Assembly (NCBI GenBank): GCA_017309115.1
Contig: JAFLEF010000008.1
Location: 123,993-187,992, forward strand
Direction of reading: 5' to 3'
Length of the DNA stretch: 64,000 bases
From: Verrucomicrobiota bacterium
Lineage (GTDB): Bacteria; Verrucomicrobiota; Verrucomicrobiia; Limisphaerales; UBA9464
The translations under genes were made by a program, and so were the position numbers. The notes under the pieces are model-generated. The model saw nothing but the letters and a program-made list of their open reading frames with translations. It made no database searches and was not told the origin of the DNA. Shown one piece after another: positions 51,461 through 60,470 of this stretch (its first letter is position 1; the number at the start of each line of letters is the position of its first letter).

Positions 51461-52459
51461 TCAACTGAAGGCGCAGTCTGCTTCTCCAACGGCCAGAACA
51501 CGGTCGCGGTGAAGTGAGACTCCCAGGCCGTGTTCCTCGTCCCATCGGCAGGCGAATTCGATGCCCCACTTCACGTAACCCGCTTCTTCGTGGCACTGGA
51601 GATGGAGTGTGCCGGGGCGAATCAGGTCCATCAGACCGTTGAGGGAATCAACCGGTGGCATCCGATCGATTGGGAAGAGCTCATCCTCCGCCCACGAGCG
51701 ACGCCAGGCTTCATATTCGGAATGGATGGCTTCCAGAATCGTGTCCCGAAGTGTTCGCTGCCGGGTCACGATCTCTTCAAAGCTTCGAATCTGGGCCGCG
51801 GAAGGCCGGAACTCCCTCAGCCGAATGTTGGGAGATTCCACTTCGAGAACGAGGTTGCCGTCGGGTCGTGCGGAGAAGCGACTTCCCGCTCCTTCGCCAG
51901 CAATTTGCTCCCGGGTGGCGAATCCCTTCCAAGCGTCCAAGAAAACCCGACCACTCCACGAGTACAGCTCGCCTTCCCCAAAACAGGTGCGACGAAGACG
52001 AGGGAGGGGAGGTAGAATTATTTCGGCAGCCTTCCGCTCGTCCCAATCTGCTTGGCCGCCAGGCCAGGCAAAGCATCCCACATGAGTCAGGGAGGGCTGG
52101 GGAGTTTGAGGTTGTTCGCGCCGGAATCGAAGGTGGGGGAACGCCAGCACGACCCGGGCGGTAGGAATCCCTGCGGCGATACAGGATTTCTCGGCTTCTG
52201 CCGCCCACTCCGTAGCCCAGGGAATCGCGTCCAAGAGCTCCCGCACCGGTACTTTCTCCAGCTGGGGATTACGACGCGAAGTAAAGGGTGCCTGACTGGG
52301 TTGAAACGAGATCCACGGCAGATCGTCACGGTCGAGAAGGAATCCAAACTCGCGCTCAAAAGGTTGGCCCAAGTACCCCGTTACCTCGTCTGCCGTGGCT
52401 AGGTCCCCCGCCCAGAGGGACACCGTCATTCCTTCCTGCAATTCGTCTTGAAAGGTCAT
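51461..52459 (-). CDS. Immunity-like protein, Imm22-like N-terminus and DUF6985-like C-terminus
   Basis: 332 residues, no signal peptide. The first ~45 residues (MTVSLWAGDLATADEVTGYL, then FEREFGFL) match the pattern of Imm22-type immunity proteins, and the C-terminal part (YVKWGIEFACRWDEEHGLGV then SLHRDRVLAVGEADCAF) matches DUF6985, another family seen with polymorphic toxins. If both hold, it is a two-domain immunity or multi-immunity protein. No cognate toxin is visible in the neighbourhood, so it could be an orphan protecting against neighbours' toxins. The family matches are from memory and moderate in strength. Confidence 0.6.
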   Translation of the reverse strand: MTFQDELQEGMTVSLWAGDLATADEVTGYLGQPFEREFGFLLDRDDLPWISFQPSQAPFTSRRNPQLEKVPVRELLDAIPWATEWAAEAEKSCIAAGIPTARVVLAFPHLRFRREQPQTPQPSLTHVGCFAWPGGQADWDERKAAEIILPPLPRLRRTCFGEGELYSWSGRVFLDAWKGFATREQIAGEGAGSRFSARPDGNLVLEVESPNIRLREFRPSAAQIRSFEEIVTRQRTLRDTILEAIHSEYEAWRRSWAEDELFPIDRMPPVDSLNGLMDLIRPGTLHLQCHEEAGYVKWGIEFACRWDEEHGLGVSLHRDRVLAVGEADCAFS

Positions 52460-52488
52460 TCCGGTTCAGGGGCTGTCGGATGCTTGGT

Positions 52489-52899
52489 CTATTCGGCGTC
52501 GCCCCGGCGGGAGCGCTTCTTGGCGGCGTTATGGGATTTGTCGGCGAGGATGCGGAGCTTGGCGCCGCGGCATCGTCCGCGCTTTTGCCGACGAACCTTC
52601 TCCGCGGCCGCCTGGGCTTCGGCGATTCGCTGGCGGTTGCGGGCTTCGAGTTTCTCCAGCAGAAGCTGCCGCGCGAGAAAGCGGTTCATGCCCTGCTGAC
52701 GCGTGGTCTGGCACTTCACCTGAACGCCGGTGGGCACGTGGACCAGTTGCACACAGGTGGCGACCTTGTTGACGTTCTGACCGCCATGGCCGCCCGAACG
52801 GACGAATGATTCCTCCAGATCAGCCTCACGGATACCAAGGGCCATCATGCGACGGGTCAGTTCGTCCGTCTTGTCGGTGCTGACCGGGAACGTGCTCAC
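52489..52899 (-). CDS. Release-factor-like protein (RF-1 domain, GGQ)
   Basis: A 136-residue protein with only the peptidyl-tRNA hydrolase domain of class I release factors. The GGQ motif (residues 39-41) is in FVRSGGHGGQNVNKVATCV, and the C-terminal ~40 residues are very basic (EKVRRQKRGRCRGAKL), as in ArfB/ICT1 and mtRF-R-like ribosome rescue proteins. It lacks codon-recognition domains, so it probably frees peptides from stalled ribosomes. The gene starts 30 nt from the immunity-like gene's far end and both point the same way. Confidence 0.9.
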   Translation of the reverse strand: MSTFPVSTDKTDELTRRMMALGIREADLEESFVRSGGHGGQNVNKVATCVQLVHVPTGVQVKCQTTRQQGMNRFLARQLLLEKLEARNRQRIAEAQAAAEKVRRQKRGRCRGAKLRILADKSHNAAKKRSRRGDAE

Positions 52900-52986
52900 T
52901 GGGTCAGCGTATCGCCCGGCCCCGGGAGCCGGAAGGCTGGAGTTGGCGGGTGAGAGGGTAAGGTGGGTGGGGCCCCACCTACCCCC

Positions 52987-53078
52987 GGTGGGGCGACGCT
53001 CCGCGGAGCCGTTCCTGCGTGGACTCCTGACGCGTCTTTCGCCGAGAGACGAACGGCTCGGTGTAACCTCGCCCTACC
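52987..53078 (-). repeat. PAL repeat, copy 12
   Basis: Full-length copy, GGTGGGGCGACGCTCCGCGG arm first, ending GGTGTAACCTCGCCCTACC. It is preceded by a GGTAAGGTGGG remnant of module B. Confidence 0.9.
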
Positions 53079-53094
53079 CACCGCTTCACCCGCG

Positions 53095-53697
53095 TTACGG
53101 CCGGGTCAACTTAGCCGCCAGGGTGGCGACATGCCGGCCTTGGAAGCGGGCCTGGGCCAGTTCCTTCGCACTGGGCTGACGCGAGCCATCCGCTCCGGCG
53201 ATGGTCGCGGCGCCCCAGGGGGAACCGCCCTTGACCTCGGAGATGTCGGCGAGTTCCGGACAGGCGTAAGGCAATCCGACATACACCATGCCGTGGTGCA
53301 TCAAGGTGGTCACAAAGCTGATGATCGTGCTTTCGTTGCCCCCACCGGTGCCCGTGCTGGTGAACACGCTGCCGATCTTTCCGACCAGCGCCCCCTTCAT
53401 CCAGAGACTGCCGGTATGATCGAGGAAGGTGCGCATCTGCGCCGCCATGTTTCCGAACCGGGTGGGGGTGCCGAACAGGATGGCGTCGTAGTTGCCCAGT
53501 TCCTTGGGGTCCGCCACCGGAGCGGCCTGGTCGAGCTTGGCGCCGTACTGACGGGCGACTTCCGGAGACATCGTTTCGGGAACGCGTTTAATGACGACTT
53601 CCACGCCGTCGACCGAGCGGGCGCCTTCGGCAATGGCGCCGGCCAGGGTTTCGACGTGGCCGTAGGTGGAGTAGTAGAGAACGAGGATTTTAGGCAT
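53095..53697 (-). CDS. wrbA: WrbA-type NAD(P)H:quinone oxidoreductase
   Basis: A 200-residue flavodoxin-like FMN enzyme reducing quinones by two electrons. ATG 53697 starts [19 protein letters not shown], the FMN-phosphate loop. [19 protein letters not shown] and [17 protein letters not shown] are the FMN ring-binding and WrbA-specific loops; [23 protein letters not shown] completes the typical C-terminal half. It is separated from the pirin gene by an intrinsic terminator and 76 bp, and the two face the same way. Confidence 0.96.
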   Translation of the reverse strand: MPKILVLYYSTYGHVETLAGAIAEGARSVDGVEVVIKRVPETMSPEVARQYGAKLDQAAPVADPKELGNYDAILFGTPTRFGNMAAQMRTFLDHTGSLWMKGALVGKIGSVFTSTGTGGGNESTIISFVTTLMHHGMVYVGLPYACPELADISEVKGGSPWGAATIAGADGSRQPSAKELAQARFQGRHVATLAAKLTRP

Positions 53698-53734
53698 GGG
53701 ACTGTGAAGTGTGTGAGAGATAGGTTGAGGGATA

Positions 53735-53766
53735 CAAAAGGGGCGGGCTCCTGGGGGAACCCGCCC
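53735..53766 (-). terminator. Intrinsic terminator after the pirin gene
   Basis: 7-bp stem GGGCGGG/CCCGCCC (53741-53747 with 53760-53766), 12-nt loop, followed on the minus strand by a short CTTTTGT tail. It lies eight bases after the pirin stop and separates pirin from wrbA. Confidence 0.7.
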
Positions 53767-53773
53767 GGTGAAT

Positions 53774-54487
53774 TTAGTTGAGATCGAACAGCAGTGCTTC
53801 GGTCGGCCGGGTGGCAGTGAACTCCAGTGTTCCCGAAGTCTCGGTGCTGACCCCGTCGCCGGTGGCCACGTCGAGTCCATTCAAGTTGCCCTGGCCTTCG
53901 GCAATCTGGAGCCAGGCTCCGCGGCCGGCGCGCAATTCGTGGGTGATGCTCTGTCCGGGTTGGAGTCGGACCCGGTAGACATCGGCATCCTGATGAATCG
54001 TGGCCGAGCCTTCCCGGCCGTCGGGCGAAATCACCAGGAGCTTGGGTTCCTGGGCGTGCTCCGGCCGCGGATGCCACTCGGTGTAGGAGGGCGTCAGTCC
54101 CCGTTCCCGCGGCATGATCCAGATCTGTAGGAAATGCGCGGCCTGGTCGGTCGGGTTGAACTCGCTGTGCGTGACACCCCGGCCGGCGCTCATCAGCTGA
54201 ATCTGGCCCGGTTGCAGCGTCCGGCCGTTGCCGAGGCTGTCGCGATGCGCCAGGGATCCTTCCAGCACGTAGCTGAAGATTTCCATGTCGCGGTGCGGAT
54301 GCGTGCCGAAGCCCTGTCCGCCGGCGACGCGATCGTCATTGATGACCCGCAGCGACCGGAAGCCCATGTGGGCGGGATCGAAGTAATCGGCAAACGAGAA
54401 CGTGTGTTGCGACTTCAGCCAGCCGTGATCGGCCTGGCCGCGTTCCTGGGACTTGCGAAGCTTCAGGGAGCTCGTGTTGATCTTCAT
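53774..54487 (-). CDS. Pirin family protein (quercetin 2,3-dioxygenase-like)
   Basis: A 237-residue bicupin. The metal-binding motif [15 protein letters not shown] (~59-73) supplies two His and a Glu, and the third His lies in RGVTHSEFN (~103). [21 protein letters not shown] (~29-49) is the conserved pirin N-terminal region. Bacterial pirins such as YhhW oxidise flavonoids in vitro; their physiological roles vary. ATG 54487 gives the family N-terminus [18 protein letters not shown]. Confidence 0.94.
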   Translation of the reverse strand: MKINTSSLKLRKSQERGQADHGWLKSQHTFSFADYFDPAHMGFRSLRVINDDRVAGGQGFGTHPHRDMEIFSYVLEGSLAHRDSLGNGRTLQPGQIQLMSAGRGVTHSEFNPTDQAAHFLQIWIMPRERGLTPSYTEWHPRPEHAQEPKLLVISPDGREGSATIHQDADVYRVRLQPGQSITHELRAGRGAWLQIAEGQGNLNGLDVATGDGVSTETSGTLEFTATRPTEALLFDLN

Positions 54488-54581
54488 GGCGAAAGGTTGG
54501 CGTTCGCTGGGCCATTCCACCAATGCCACTTTTGCGGTCTCAGACTGACTTTCGCGAATGGGCTCGCCCTGCAGGGGAGGT

Positions 54582-54750
54582 GAACCGCAGATTAAGCGCA
54601 GATTAAACGTAGATTTTTCCCGGCAGAAAGAACCTTCCTTTGAGCTCCCCAAGCGCTGATCGAGCTCGTCCCTTCGAAGCAGAACCCGACGCCGATCCCG
54701 TCAAAACCAAAGAAATAAATCTGCGTTAATCTGCGCCCAATCTGCGGTTC
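54582..54750. repeat. Inverted-repeat element with CGCAGATTAA arms, copy 2
   Basis: Left arm 54582-54616 and right arm 54717-54750 are near reverse complements, starting GAACCGCAGATTAAGCGCAG and ending CTGCGCCCAATCTGCGGTTC. The arms match those at 46549-46705 but the ~100-bp interior does not, so what is shared is the ends. Confidence 0.8.
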
Positions 54751-54791
54751 AAACTGCCTCGCTCCGGTTCAAGACGACCTCAGGAAGTCCC

Positions 54792-54881
54792 GGTAGGGCG
54801 ACGCTCTGCGGAGCCGTTCGTGTGTGGACTCCCAACGCGCTTTACGCCGAGACGTGAACGGCTCGGTGGAACCTCCCCCAA
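54792..54881 (-). repeat. PAL repeat, copy 13
   Basis: GGTAGGGCGACGCTCTGCGG arm first; the right end reads GGTGGAACCTCCCCCAATC, slightly damaged. Confidence 0.85.
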
Positions 54882-54920
54882 TCGCCTTTTGAGTGCGGCC
54901 GTCGGGAAGATATCGGCCGA

Positions 54921-56393
54921 CTACAGCTTCGGCTTGAGCTGCGGGAACAGGATGACGTCGCGGATGCTCTCCTGGCCCAGGAGCATCATGCACAGCCGAT
55001 CAATACCGATGCCAATGCCGCCGGCGGGAGGCATGCCGTGTTCCAGCGCGATCAGGAAGTCCTCGTCCAGCTTTTGCTGTTCGCCGCCGGCCTGATGTTC
55101 CAAGCGTTCCCGCTGCTCGACCGGATCGTTCTGCTCGGTGTAGCCGGGCGAAATTTCCTGACCGTTGATGCAACACTCGAAGACTTCCACGGTGGTGGGA
55201 TCGTCGGGGGACAGCTTCGCGAGCGGGACCAGTTCCTTCGGCAGATGGGTGACGAAGGTCGGCTGGATCAGCGTGGGTTCGACCAGTTTTTCGAACACCG
55301 CTCCGGTGACTTCGAAGTCTTCGTAACCGGCGGCAATGTCCCCTCCGAGCTTCAGGTCCTCGGAGGCCCGGCGGCGGCGCTCTTCGGGAGTGAGACGGAA
55401 CCAATCATCCCCGGCCTTTTCGCGAACCAGATCCTTGTAGCGCGCTCGACGCCAGGTAGTGAGATCAATGGTCTTGTAAACTTGGCCCTCGGCGTTGCGA
55501 TGCTCGATCACCAGCGATCCCAGAACATTCTGGGCAATGCGTTTGATGACCGACTCCACGGTTTCCATCATGGTCTCGTAATCGCCAAACGCCTCGTAGG
55601 CTTCGAGCATGGTGAACTCCGGATTGTGCTTCCGGGATAAGCCTTCGTTGCGGAAGTTACGGCCGATCTCAAAGACCTTGTCCACCCCGCCGACCAGCAG
55701 GCGCTTAAGGTACAATTCCAGGGCAATGCGCAGGTAGAATTCGCAGCCGAGCGCGTTGTGGAAGGTTTTGAAGGGCTGGGCGGCGGCTCCTCCCGGGATC
55801 GCCTGCATCATCGGCGTCTCGACTTCGACATAGCCGCGTTCGTGGAAGAAATTCCGGATCTCCCGCAGCACGGCCGAGCGCAGCAGGAAGGTATTCTTCA
55901 CCTCATCATTGGCGATCAGGTCGAGGTAGCGCTGGCGGTAGCGGATCTCGGTGTCTTCCAGTCCGTGCCACTTGGCCGGCGGTGGTCGCAGGGCCTTCCC
56001 CAGGATGGTGAAGCTCTCCACCTTGACGCTGATTTCGCCCGCCCGGGTTTTGAAGAGCGTGCCCTTCACCCCGATGAAGTCGGCGAGGTCCAGATGCTTG
56101 AAGATGTCGAAGAACTCGTCGCCCAGGGTTTGCTTCTGGGCGTAGATCTGGATGCGGCCGGAGACGTCCTTGAGGTCGAGGAACTGGCTCTTGCCCATGT
56201 CGCGATGGGCGGTGATCCGACCGGCGAGGGCCACCGGTTGACCTTCCGCGAATTCGCCGCGCTCGAATTTCATTCGGGCTTCGCCGCACCCGAGGTCCGG
56301 TTTGAACTTGTTGCGGAACGGGTAAATGCCCTTGGCGTTAAGTGCGGCCAGCTTGGCCCGGCGCTGCTCGATCAATGAATTCGTGTCGTCCAT
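54921..56393 (-). CDS. lysS: Lysyl-tRNA synthetase, class II
   Basis: 490 residues from ATG 56393 (MDDTNSLIEQRRAKLAALNA). The N-terminal OB-fold (~55-150, VALAGRITAHRDMGKSQFLDLKD) binds the anticodon. The catalytic domain shows class II motif 1 (FFHERGYVEVETPMM), motif 2 (IGRNFRNEGLSRKHNPEFTM) and motif 3 (GGIGIGIDRLCMML); EFTMLEAYEAF and NGQEISPGYTEQNDPVEQRER are LysS-specific. It charges tRNA-Lys with lysine. Longer frames upstream run into repeat DNA and were rejected. It stands alone. Confidence 0.97.
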   Translation of the reverse strand: MDDTNSLIEQRRAKLAALNAKGIYPFRNKFKPDLGCGEARMKFERGEFAEGQPVALAGRITAHRDMGKSQFLDLKDVSGRIQIYAQKQTLGDEFFDIFKHLDLADFIGVKGTLFKTRAGEISVKVESFTILGKALRPPPAKWHGLEDTEIRYRQRYLDLIANDEVKNTFLLRSAVLREIRNFFHERGYVEVETPMMQAIPGGAAAQPFKTFHNALGCEFYLRIALELYLKRLLVGGVDKVFEIGRNFRNEGLSRKHNPEFTMLEAYEAFGDYETMMETVESVIKRIAQNVLGSLVIEHRNAEGQVYKTIDLTTWRRARYKDLVREKAGDDWFRLTPEERRRRASEDLKLGGDIAAGYEDFEVTGAVFEKLVEPTLIQPTFVTHLPKELVPLAKLSPDDPTTVEVFECCINGQEISPGYTEQNDPVEQRERLEHQAGGEQQKLDEDFLIALEHGMPPAGGIGIGIDRLCMMLLGQESIRDVILFPQLKPKL

Positions 56394-56484
56394 GACGGAA
56401 CCCGGAGTGAAGCACGGGGCGTCGGCCAAAGGAAGGAGCAAGACGGGATCGAGAAAGCTGAGAGCTGAGAGGTAAGCGGGAAGC

Positions 56485-56512
56485 GGTAGGGCGAGGTTCC
56501 AGCGAGCCTTTT
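56485..56512 (+). repeat. PAL repeat fragment
   Basis: Left arm only, GGTAGGGCGAGGTTCCAGCG, immediately after modules A and B. Confidence 0.65.
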
Positions 56513-56607
56513 GGACAACTTGCCGGGGAAGGGAGTTGAATCTGGAAAACATGAAAACAGGAAAGGGAACGGGAAAAGGGGGAGACTTGGAGAGACGGGG
56601 AAGGGAT

Positions 56608-56647
56608 CGCGAAGCGTTTGGACTGCGGCAGCCCTCTGCCGCTTTGG
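56608..56647 (+). repeat. Hairpin repeat with GCGAAGCGTTT flank
   Basis: CGCGAAGCGTTT, then GGACT and a perfect 7-bp hairpin GCGGCAG-CCCT-CTGCCGC. The same flank appears shortened at 22542-22565 (GCGAAGCGTTTGGAGTGCGG) and again at 63878-63888, where the group II intron begins. Confidence 0.7.
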
Positions 56648-56831
56648 GGCGCGCGGAGCCTGGTGAGGGTCAGACTTTGCTGAGTGCGTTCGGGCGCACG
56701 TGCGTGGCGCTACTCAACCCGGGAACGGCTTCGCGGAGTGGCGCCCGACCGTGGGAAAGTTCAGCTGGAAGCAGCCGACAAGAATGTCTCATTCCTGTTT
56801 TCCTGCGTTCCAGATGGGGTTAAACCCCGCC

Positions 56832-58412
56832 TCAGAACTGGCCTTCGAAGCGAGCTTCCAGAATGTGCAGGTTGCCCGGAGAGGGACCACCGTCGACTTC
56901 GGCGAATCCGTAGTTGAACTGCAGACGGATGTATTGGTTCCAGTACCAGTTTAGTCCGGTCATCAGCACGCGCATTCGGCCGCCTTGGATGGGGTTGTCA
57001 TCGAGATCGACAAAGGAGATTCGACCGGCGGCTTCAAGAGCGCCCCAGCCAGCGTCGGGACCCCACAGCGGGTGATCCGGTTTGACCCGGGTGGGAATGC
57101 CGGCCGCGCGATTGTACGGCCGGGTTTCGCCGGTGATCATCCAGCCGCCGGCAAAGTAGCCGCCGTAAAAACTGTGCTGCGCCTCCTGATCGAGGAGGCG
57201 GGAATTGACGAACTCCGACTGCAGCAGGACGGGACCGAGCGTCATGGCAAATTCCAGTCCGCCGATGGTCGCTTGACGGGCATCGATTTCCCCGGTGTTC
57301 ACGAGGAAGGGCGCCAGGCGACTTTCCGGCCGGGCCTTGTACTGAATCACGGAGTCATCGGAGAACACAAAGGAGTAGCTGAATCCGAGGTGTAGCCACC
57401 GGTCCTCGGCTTCCCAGGGCAATCCGGTGAAACGAACCACCGGTTGCGCCAGGGCCTGGGAGGCATTGCCAAAGTTGATGCTCGGGTCCTGCCCCACCGA
57501 GAAGATCCCGGCCGCCGCGGTCATCCGCTGATTGAGGTACGTGTTGTTCCACTCGATTCCGGCCCGCTTGCCCGGACTATAGGCCGCCGTGCCGGACGAC
57601 GGTTCCATGAAGGTCAGACTTCCAAACGACATGATGTTGTCGAGCGTCTGGGGAACCGTGAAGTAACCGATGGTGAGATCGCCGAAGTGCGGGAGTTGGA
57701 CGAATCGCCAGTAGGCCTTGCTGAGGTAGAACTCGCCGTCCACGAGGCCGAGCTCCAGGGCGTACTGGTTGGTCAGCCACACACCGACGGTTCCTTCCGT
57801 GAGGACCTGGAAGGTTCGGAGCTGAATTCCGTCGGGTACTTCTTGCTGGCCGTCTCGGGAGGCAAAGGCGGCTCCGTCCACAGCGAGTTTGGCGCCGATC
57901 CGTCCGCGGAGCTGGAGTCGGTCGTCCACCCAGGTGGAGCCTGGAACAAATGGGTCCGGCAAAGCGACCTTGGTGGAAAACTGGTAACGAAGTCGGTCGT
58001 CCCAGACAATCCGGGCAACGAAGTTGGTGCTGCTGGGGAGTGAAGGCGGAAGCGCCAGTGGAATGGGGGTCTGGTGTTTGCGCGGAGCAGTGAGGGGAAG
58101 ACTGGATTCGAACAGTTGGTCCAGAGGGGAGTCCTTGGTTTTAGTGTCCGTTTCAGATTCCGGAAGCAAGGGGCCCGTCTCCAGTTTCTCAATCACGTCC
58201 CGATTCACGGTGAGTCGACCCTTCTGATCAGAATCGAAGACGACTTCCAGGGGGTCCTCACTGACGATCGTACCAGTCAAACGTTCCCCGGTGGTGAAGG
58301 TCAGAACGTCCGCGTGGAGACACGATCCAATTCCCATCAGGAGCAACCCCAACAACCAAACGCAGCCCCGCGAGACGCGGGGAGTCGGGAAGGCAGGTCG
58401 TTCGAGCTTCAT
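56832..58412 (-). CDS. Porin O/P-like outer membrane protein
   Basis: 526 residues from ATG 58412, with a signal peptide (CVWLLGLLLMGIGSCLHADV). Residues ~45-85 are a small FTTGERLTGTIVSEDP...DQKGRLTVNRD module often seen before OprP/OprO-type barrels; residues ~130-526 are rich in alternating hydrophobic strands, GYFTVPQTLDNIMSFGSLTFME and the C-terminal ILEARFEGQF, ending in the aromatic Phe expected of outer membrane proteins. OprP porins pass phosphate and pyrophosphate; no selectivity can be read here. Its start is 165 bp from the divergent M56 protease gene. Confidence 0.88.
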   Translation of the reverse strand: MKLERPAFPTPRVSRGCVWLLGLLLMGIGSCLHADVLTFTTGERLTGTIVSEDPLEVVFDSDQKGRLTVNRDVIEKLETGPLLPESETDTKTKDSPLDQLFESSLPLTAPRKHQTPIPLALPPSLPSSTNFVARIVWDDRLRYQFSTKVALPDPFVPGSTWVDDRLQLRGRIGAKLAVDGAAFASRDGQQEVPDGIQLRTFQVLTEGTVGVWLTNQYALELGLVDGEFYLSKAYWRFVQLPHFGDLTIGYFTVPQTLDNIMSFGSLTFMEPSSGTAAYSPGKRAGIEWNNTYLNQRMTAAAGIFSVGQDPSINFGNASQALAQPVVRFTGLPWEAEDRWLHLGFSYSFVFSDDSVIQYKARPESRLAPFLVNTGEIDARQATIGGLEFAMTLGPVLLQSEFVNSRLLDQEAQHSFYGGYFAGGWMITGETRPYNRAAGIPTRVKPDHPLWGPDAGWGALEAAGRISFVDLDDNPIQGGRMRVLMTGLNWYWNQYIRLQFNYGFAEVDGGPSPGNLHILEARFEGQF

Positions 58413-58515
58413 TAAGCGCGGGCGAAGTCTGCCGACGAATCGCCGGGTCGGCAATTCGCCACACAGGGTTCCAGGACGTCGCCGAGGGAATGATTACGAA
58501 CTTCTTCGTTGATTG

Positions 58516-58531
58516 TACGAATGGATTCGTA
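58516..58531. promoter_or_regulatory. Candidate operator between the porin and M56 genes
   Basis: A perfect inverted repeat TACGAAT-GG-ATTCGTA (7-bp arms, 2-bp spacer) in the 165-bp divergent space, 46 bp upstream of the M56 start and 103 bp upstream of the porin start. A weaker ACGAA...TTCGT pair adjoins at 58493-58509. BlaI-type operators also read TACA/TGTA, so a BlaI relative could bind here, but no blaI gene is adjacent. Confidence 0.45.
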
Positions 58532-58577
58532 TTGAGTGTCGGGGTCGTCGTTTTCGGCGGTGAAAGTCAGGATCGTT

Positions 58578-60296
58578 ATGAGTGAACTCGAATTTCTGGA
58601 ATCCCCGGTTTTGCGAACACTGGGGGAAGTGGGTCTGCATTTCCTGTGGCAGGGGCTCGCCTTGGGAGTCGTCACTGCGATCGTCGTGCAAGCATGGCCG
58701 CGGGACCATCGGCAGCGGCATGCGGTGCTGGTGGGAGCGTTGGCGATCCTGATGTTGCTCCCGGGCGTGACGTGGATCTGGCTCAGGGGGCAGCCGGAAT
58801 CCGGACCCGCAACGCCGGTCGCGGCGGCCGGAAGCGGGGTGGAATCGGAGTTAGTTGAGGCTGGGGAGTTGGTCTCTGCGGTGAAGGTTCAGGCGGTACT
58901 GGCGTCGGTTTGGATCTCGGGTTCGGTGATGCTGGCGATCCGTTGGGCGGGCGGCATCTGGTGGTGGCGTCGCTTGCGGAATCGGTCCACACCGCCGGCC
59001 ACTGGGGCCTGGCCGGAGACGGTGAGTCAGCTCGCCCGCCAAATGGGAATTCGGCGAACCGTGGCGTTGCGGGAGTCGCGGGATGTTTCGTCACCAGTGG
59101 TGTTGGGAGGTTGGCGACCGCTGATCCTCTTTCCCGCGGGCTTGCTGCTCCAGTTGTCGCCGGATTTGGTGAGGGCGCTGCTGATTCACGAATTGGCGCA
59201 TCTGCGGCGGCGGGATCACTGGGTCCAGGGCCTGCAGCAGATTGCCGAGGTGGCGTTGTTCTTCCATCCGGTGGTGTGGTGGCTTTCGGAGCAAATCCGG
59301 GTGGAACGAGAACAGTTGTGCGACGACGAGTCAGCGCAGTGGATGGGCGATCGACAGGTGGTGGCGGAAGCGCTGCTGAGTTTGGCCGAAGGGGAAATGA
59401 ACGGTTCGGTGAACGCCTTGGCGGCCTCGGGAAGTTCGTTGGGACAGCGGATTCGGCGACTGCTGGGCCGGCCTTTGCCGGAGCCTTGGTTCAATCGGGC
59501 GAGGCCGGTGTTGGGCTGGCTGGTGTCGGCGTTGGTGGGGGCGGGAATCATGAACCTCATTTTGACTCGGTTTCAGAATGTATCGCCGACACCCACGACG
59601 CTTTCGACGGAAGCCCAACTTTCGCCCCTGGGAGTTGCGCGCCTTCGCGAGCAATTGGTCGAAGTTGATCGCCGGATTGCCGCGCACGAGGTGACGGTGG
59701 ATCGGTTGCGTCTGGAATTGAAGGTGTCCGACGAACTGGTGGAACGGGGTCCTTTCGTGGGCTTGGCGCCGGATCGAGCGGAGGTCCGATGGCGCGAACG
59801 GCGGACCAGTTTGGAGGAGCGGGTCCAACGCGGGCAGGCGTTGCTTCGGCAGGCGGAGTCCCTACCCGGGGCCGAATTTGCATCCTTCCTGGCCCAAGAG
59901 TCGATCGAGTTCCCCGCGTTGATTGCTCTGCGGGCCGAACGCGAGTTGGCTCGGGAACGATGGGCCGCGGAACACGCGAAGCGAGGTGGGTCGGCTCCGG
60001 AAACCCGTGAGCTGAAGAAGTGGCTGGAGTCGCTGGATTCCCAGGTCGTTGCGGCGGTTCGGAATTTCCTCGGCCAATACCGACGTCAGGTCGACGCTGA
60101 TCAGACCGAACTCGCGTCCTTGCCTAAGACTTGGGAGGCAGTTCAAGAAAGCGAAGCTAGGGAGCTCGCGCGGGTGCGTCCGTACCTACGGGCCCAACAG
60201 GAACTGGATTCCCTGCGGAGGATGCGGGAGTCGATGAGGCTTCAGCTGGTTCAGGAGCGGATTAACGTCGGAATCAGCCAAGGCAGACCGCTGTAA
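58578..60296 (+). CDS. M56 family (BlaR1-like) membrane metallopeptidase
   Basis: 572 residues from ATG 58578. The zinc motif is HELAHLRRRDH with His204, Glu205 and His208. Helices lie at ~20-40, ~50-70, ~105-130 and ~320-340 (LGWLVSALVGAGIMNLIL), enclosing the protease domain. The C-terminal ~230 residues are long helices forming a coiled coil (VARLREQLVEVDRRIAAHEV...QVDADQTELASLPK) instead of the penicillin-binding sensor of true BlaR1. Canonical M56 proteases cut a BlaI repressor, but none is encoded next to it. It is divergent from an OprP-like porin gene and may respond to envelope state. Confidence 0.9.
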   Translation: MSELEFLESPVLRTLGEVGLHFLWQGLALGVVTAIVVQAWPRDHRQRHAVLVGALAILMLLPGVTWIWLRGQPESGPATPVAAAGSGVESELVEAGELVSAVKVQAVLASVWISGSVMLAIRWAGGIWWWRRLRNRSTPPATGAWPETVSQLARQMGIRRTVALRESRDVSSPVVLGGWRPLILFPAGLLLQLSPDLVRALLIHELAHLRRRDHWVQGLQQIAEVALFFHPVVWWLSEQIRVEREQLCDDESAQWMGDRQVVAEALLSLAEGEMNGSVNALAASGSSLGQRIRRLLGRPLPEPWFNRARPVLGWLVSALVGAGIMNLILTRFQNVSPTPTTLSTEAQLSPLGVARLREQLVEVDRRIAAHEVTVDRLRLELKVSDELVERGPFVGLAPDRAEVRWRERRTSLEERVQRGQALLRQAESLPGAEFASFLAQESIEFPALIALRAERELARERWAAEHAKRGGSAPETRELKKWLESLDSQVVAAVRNFLGQYRRQVDADQTELASLPKTWEAVQESEARELARVRPYLRAQQELDSLRRMRESMRLQLVQERINVGISQGRPL

Positions 60297-60302
60297 CTCA
60301 AC

Positions 60303-60396
60303 GGTGGGGCGAGGCTCCGCCGAGCCGTTCGCGGGTGGGGTGGTGATGCATGATTTCGCCTTCTCGAATGCCATGCGGTGAAACTTCACGCCCCAC
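60303..60396 (+). repeat. PAL repeat, copy 14 (degenerate)
   Basis: Left arm GGTGGGGCGAGGCTCCGCC is normal; the middle and right arm have diverged, ending TTCACGCCCCACCC. Confidence 0.7.
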
Positions 60397-60470
60397 CCGA
60401 AACCACAGGGAGCGGAACCACGAAGGGCACAAAGAAACACGAATTGGAGAGTGGGAACGAGGTTGCCCTA

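Larger units (their letters stand above)
56394..56831. repeat. Gene-free stretch with repeat modules
   Basis: Contains an AGCTGAGAGG module (56456-56472), module B remnants, a 28-bp PAL fragment (56485-56512), the GAAGCGTTTGGACTGCGGCA hairpin repeat (56608-56647), and a GC-rich stretch of about 100 bp (56649-56752) ending in GGAGTGGCGCCCGACC, seen once here. No gene is recognised. Confidence 0.7.
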
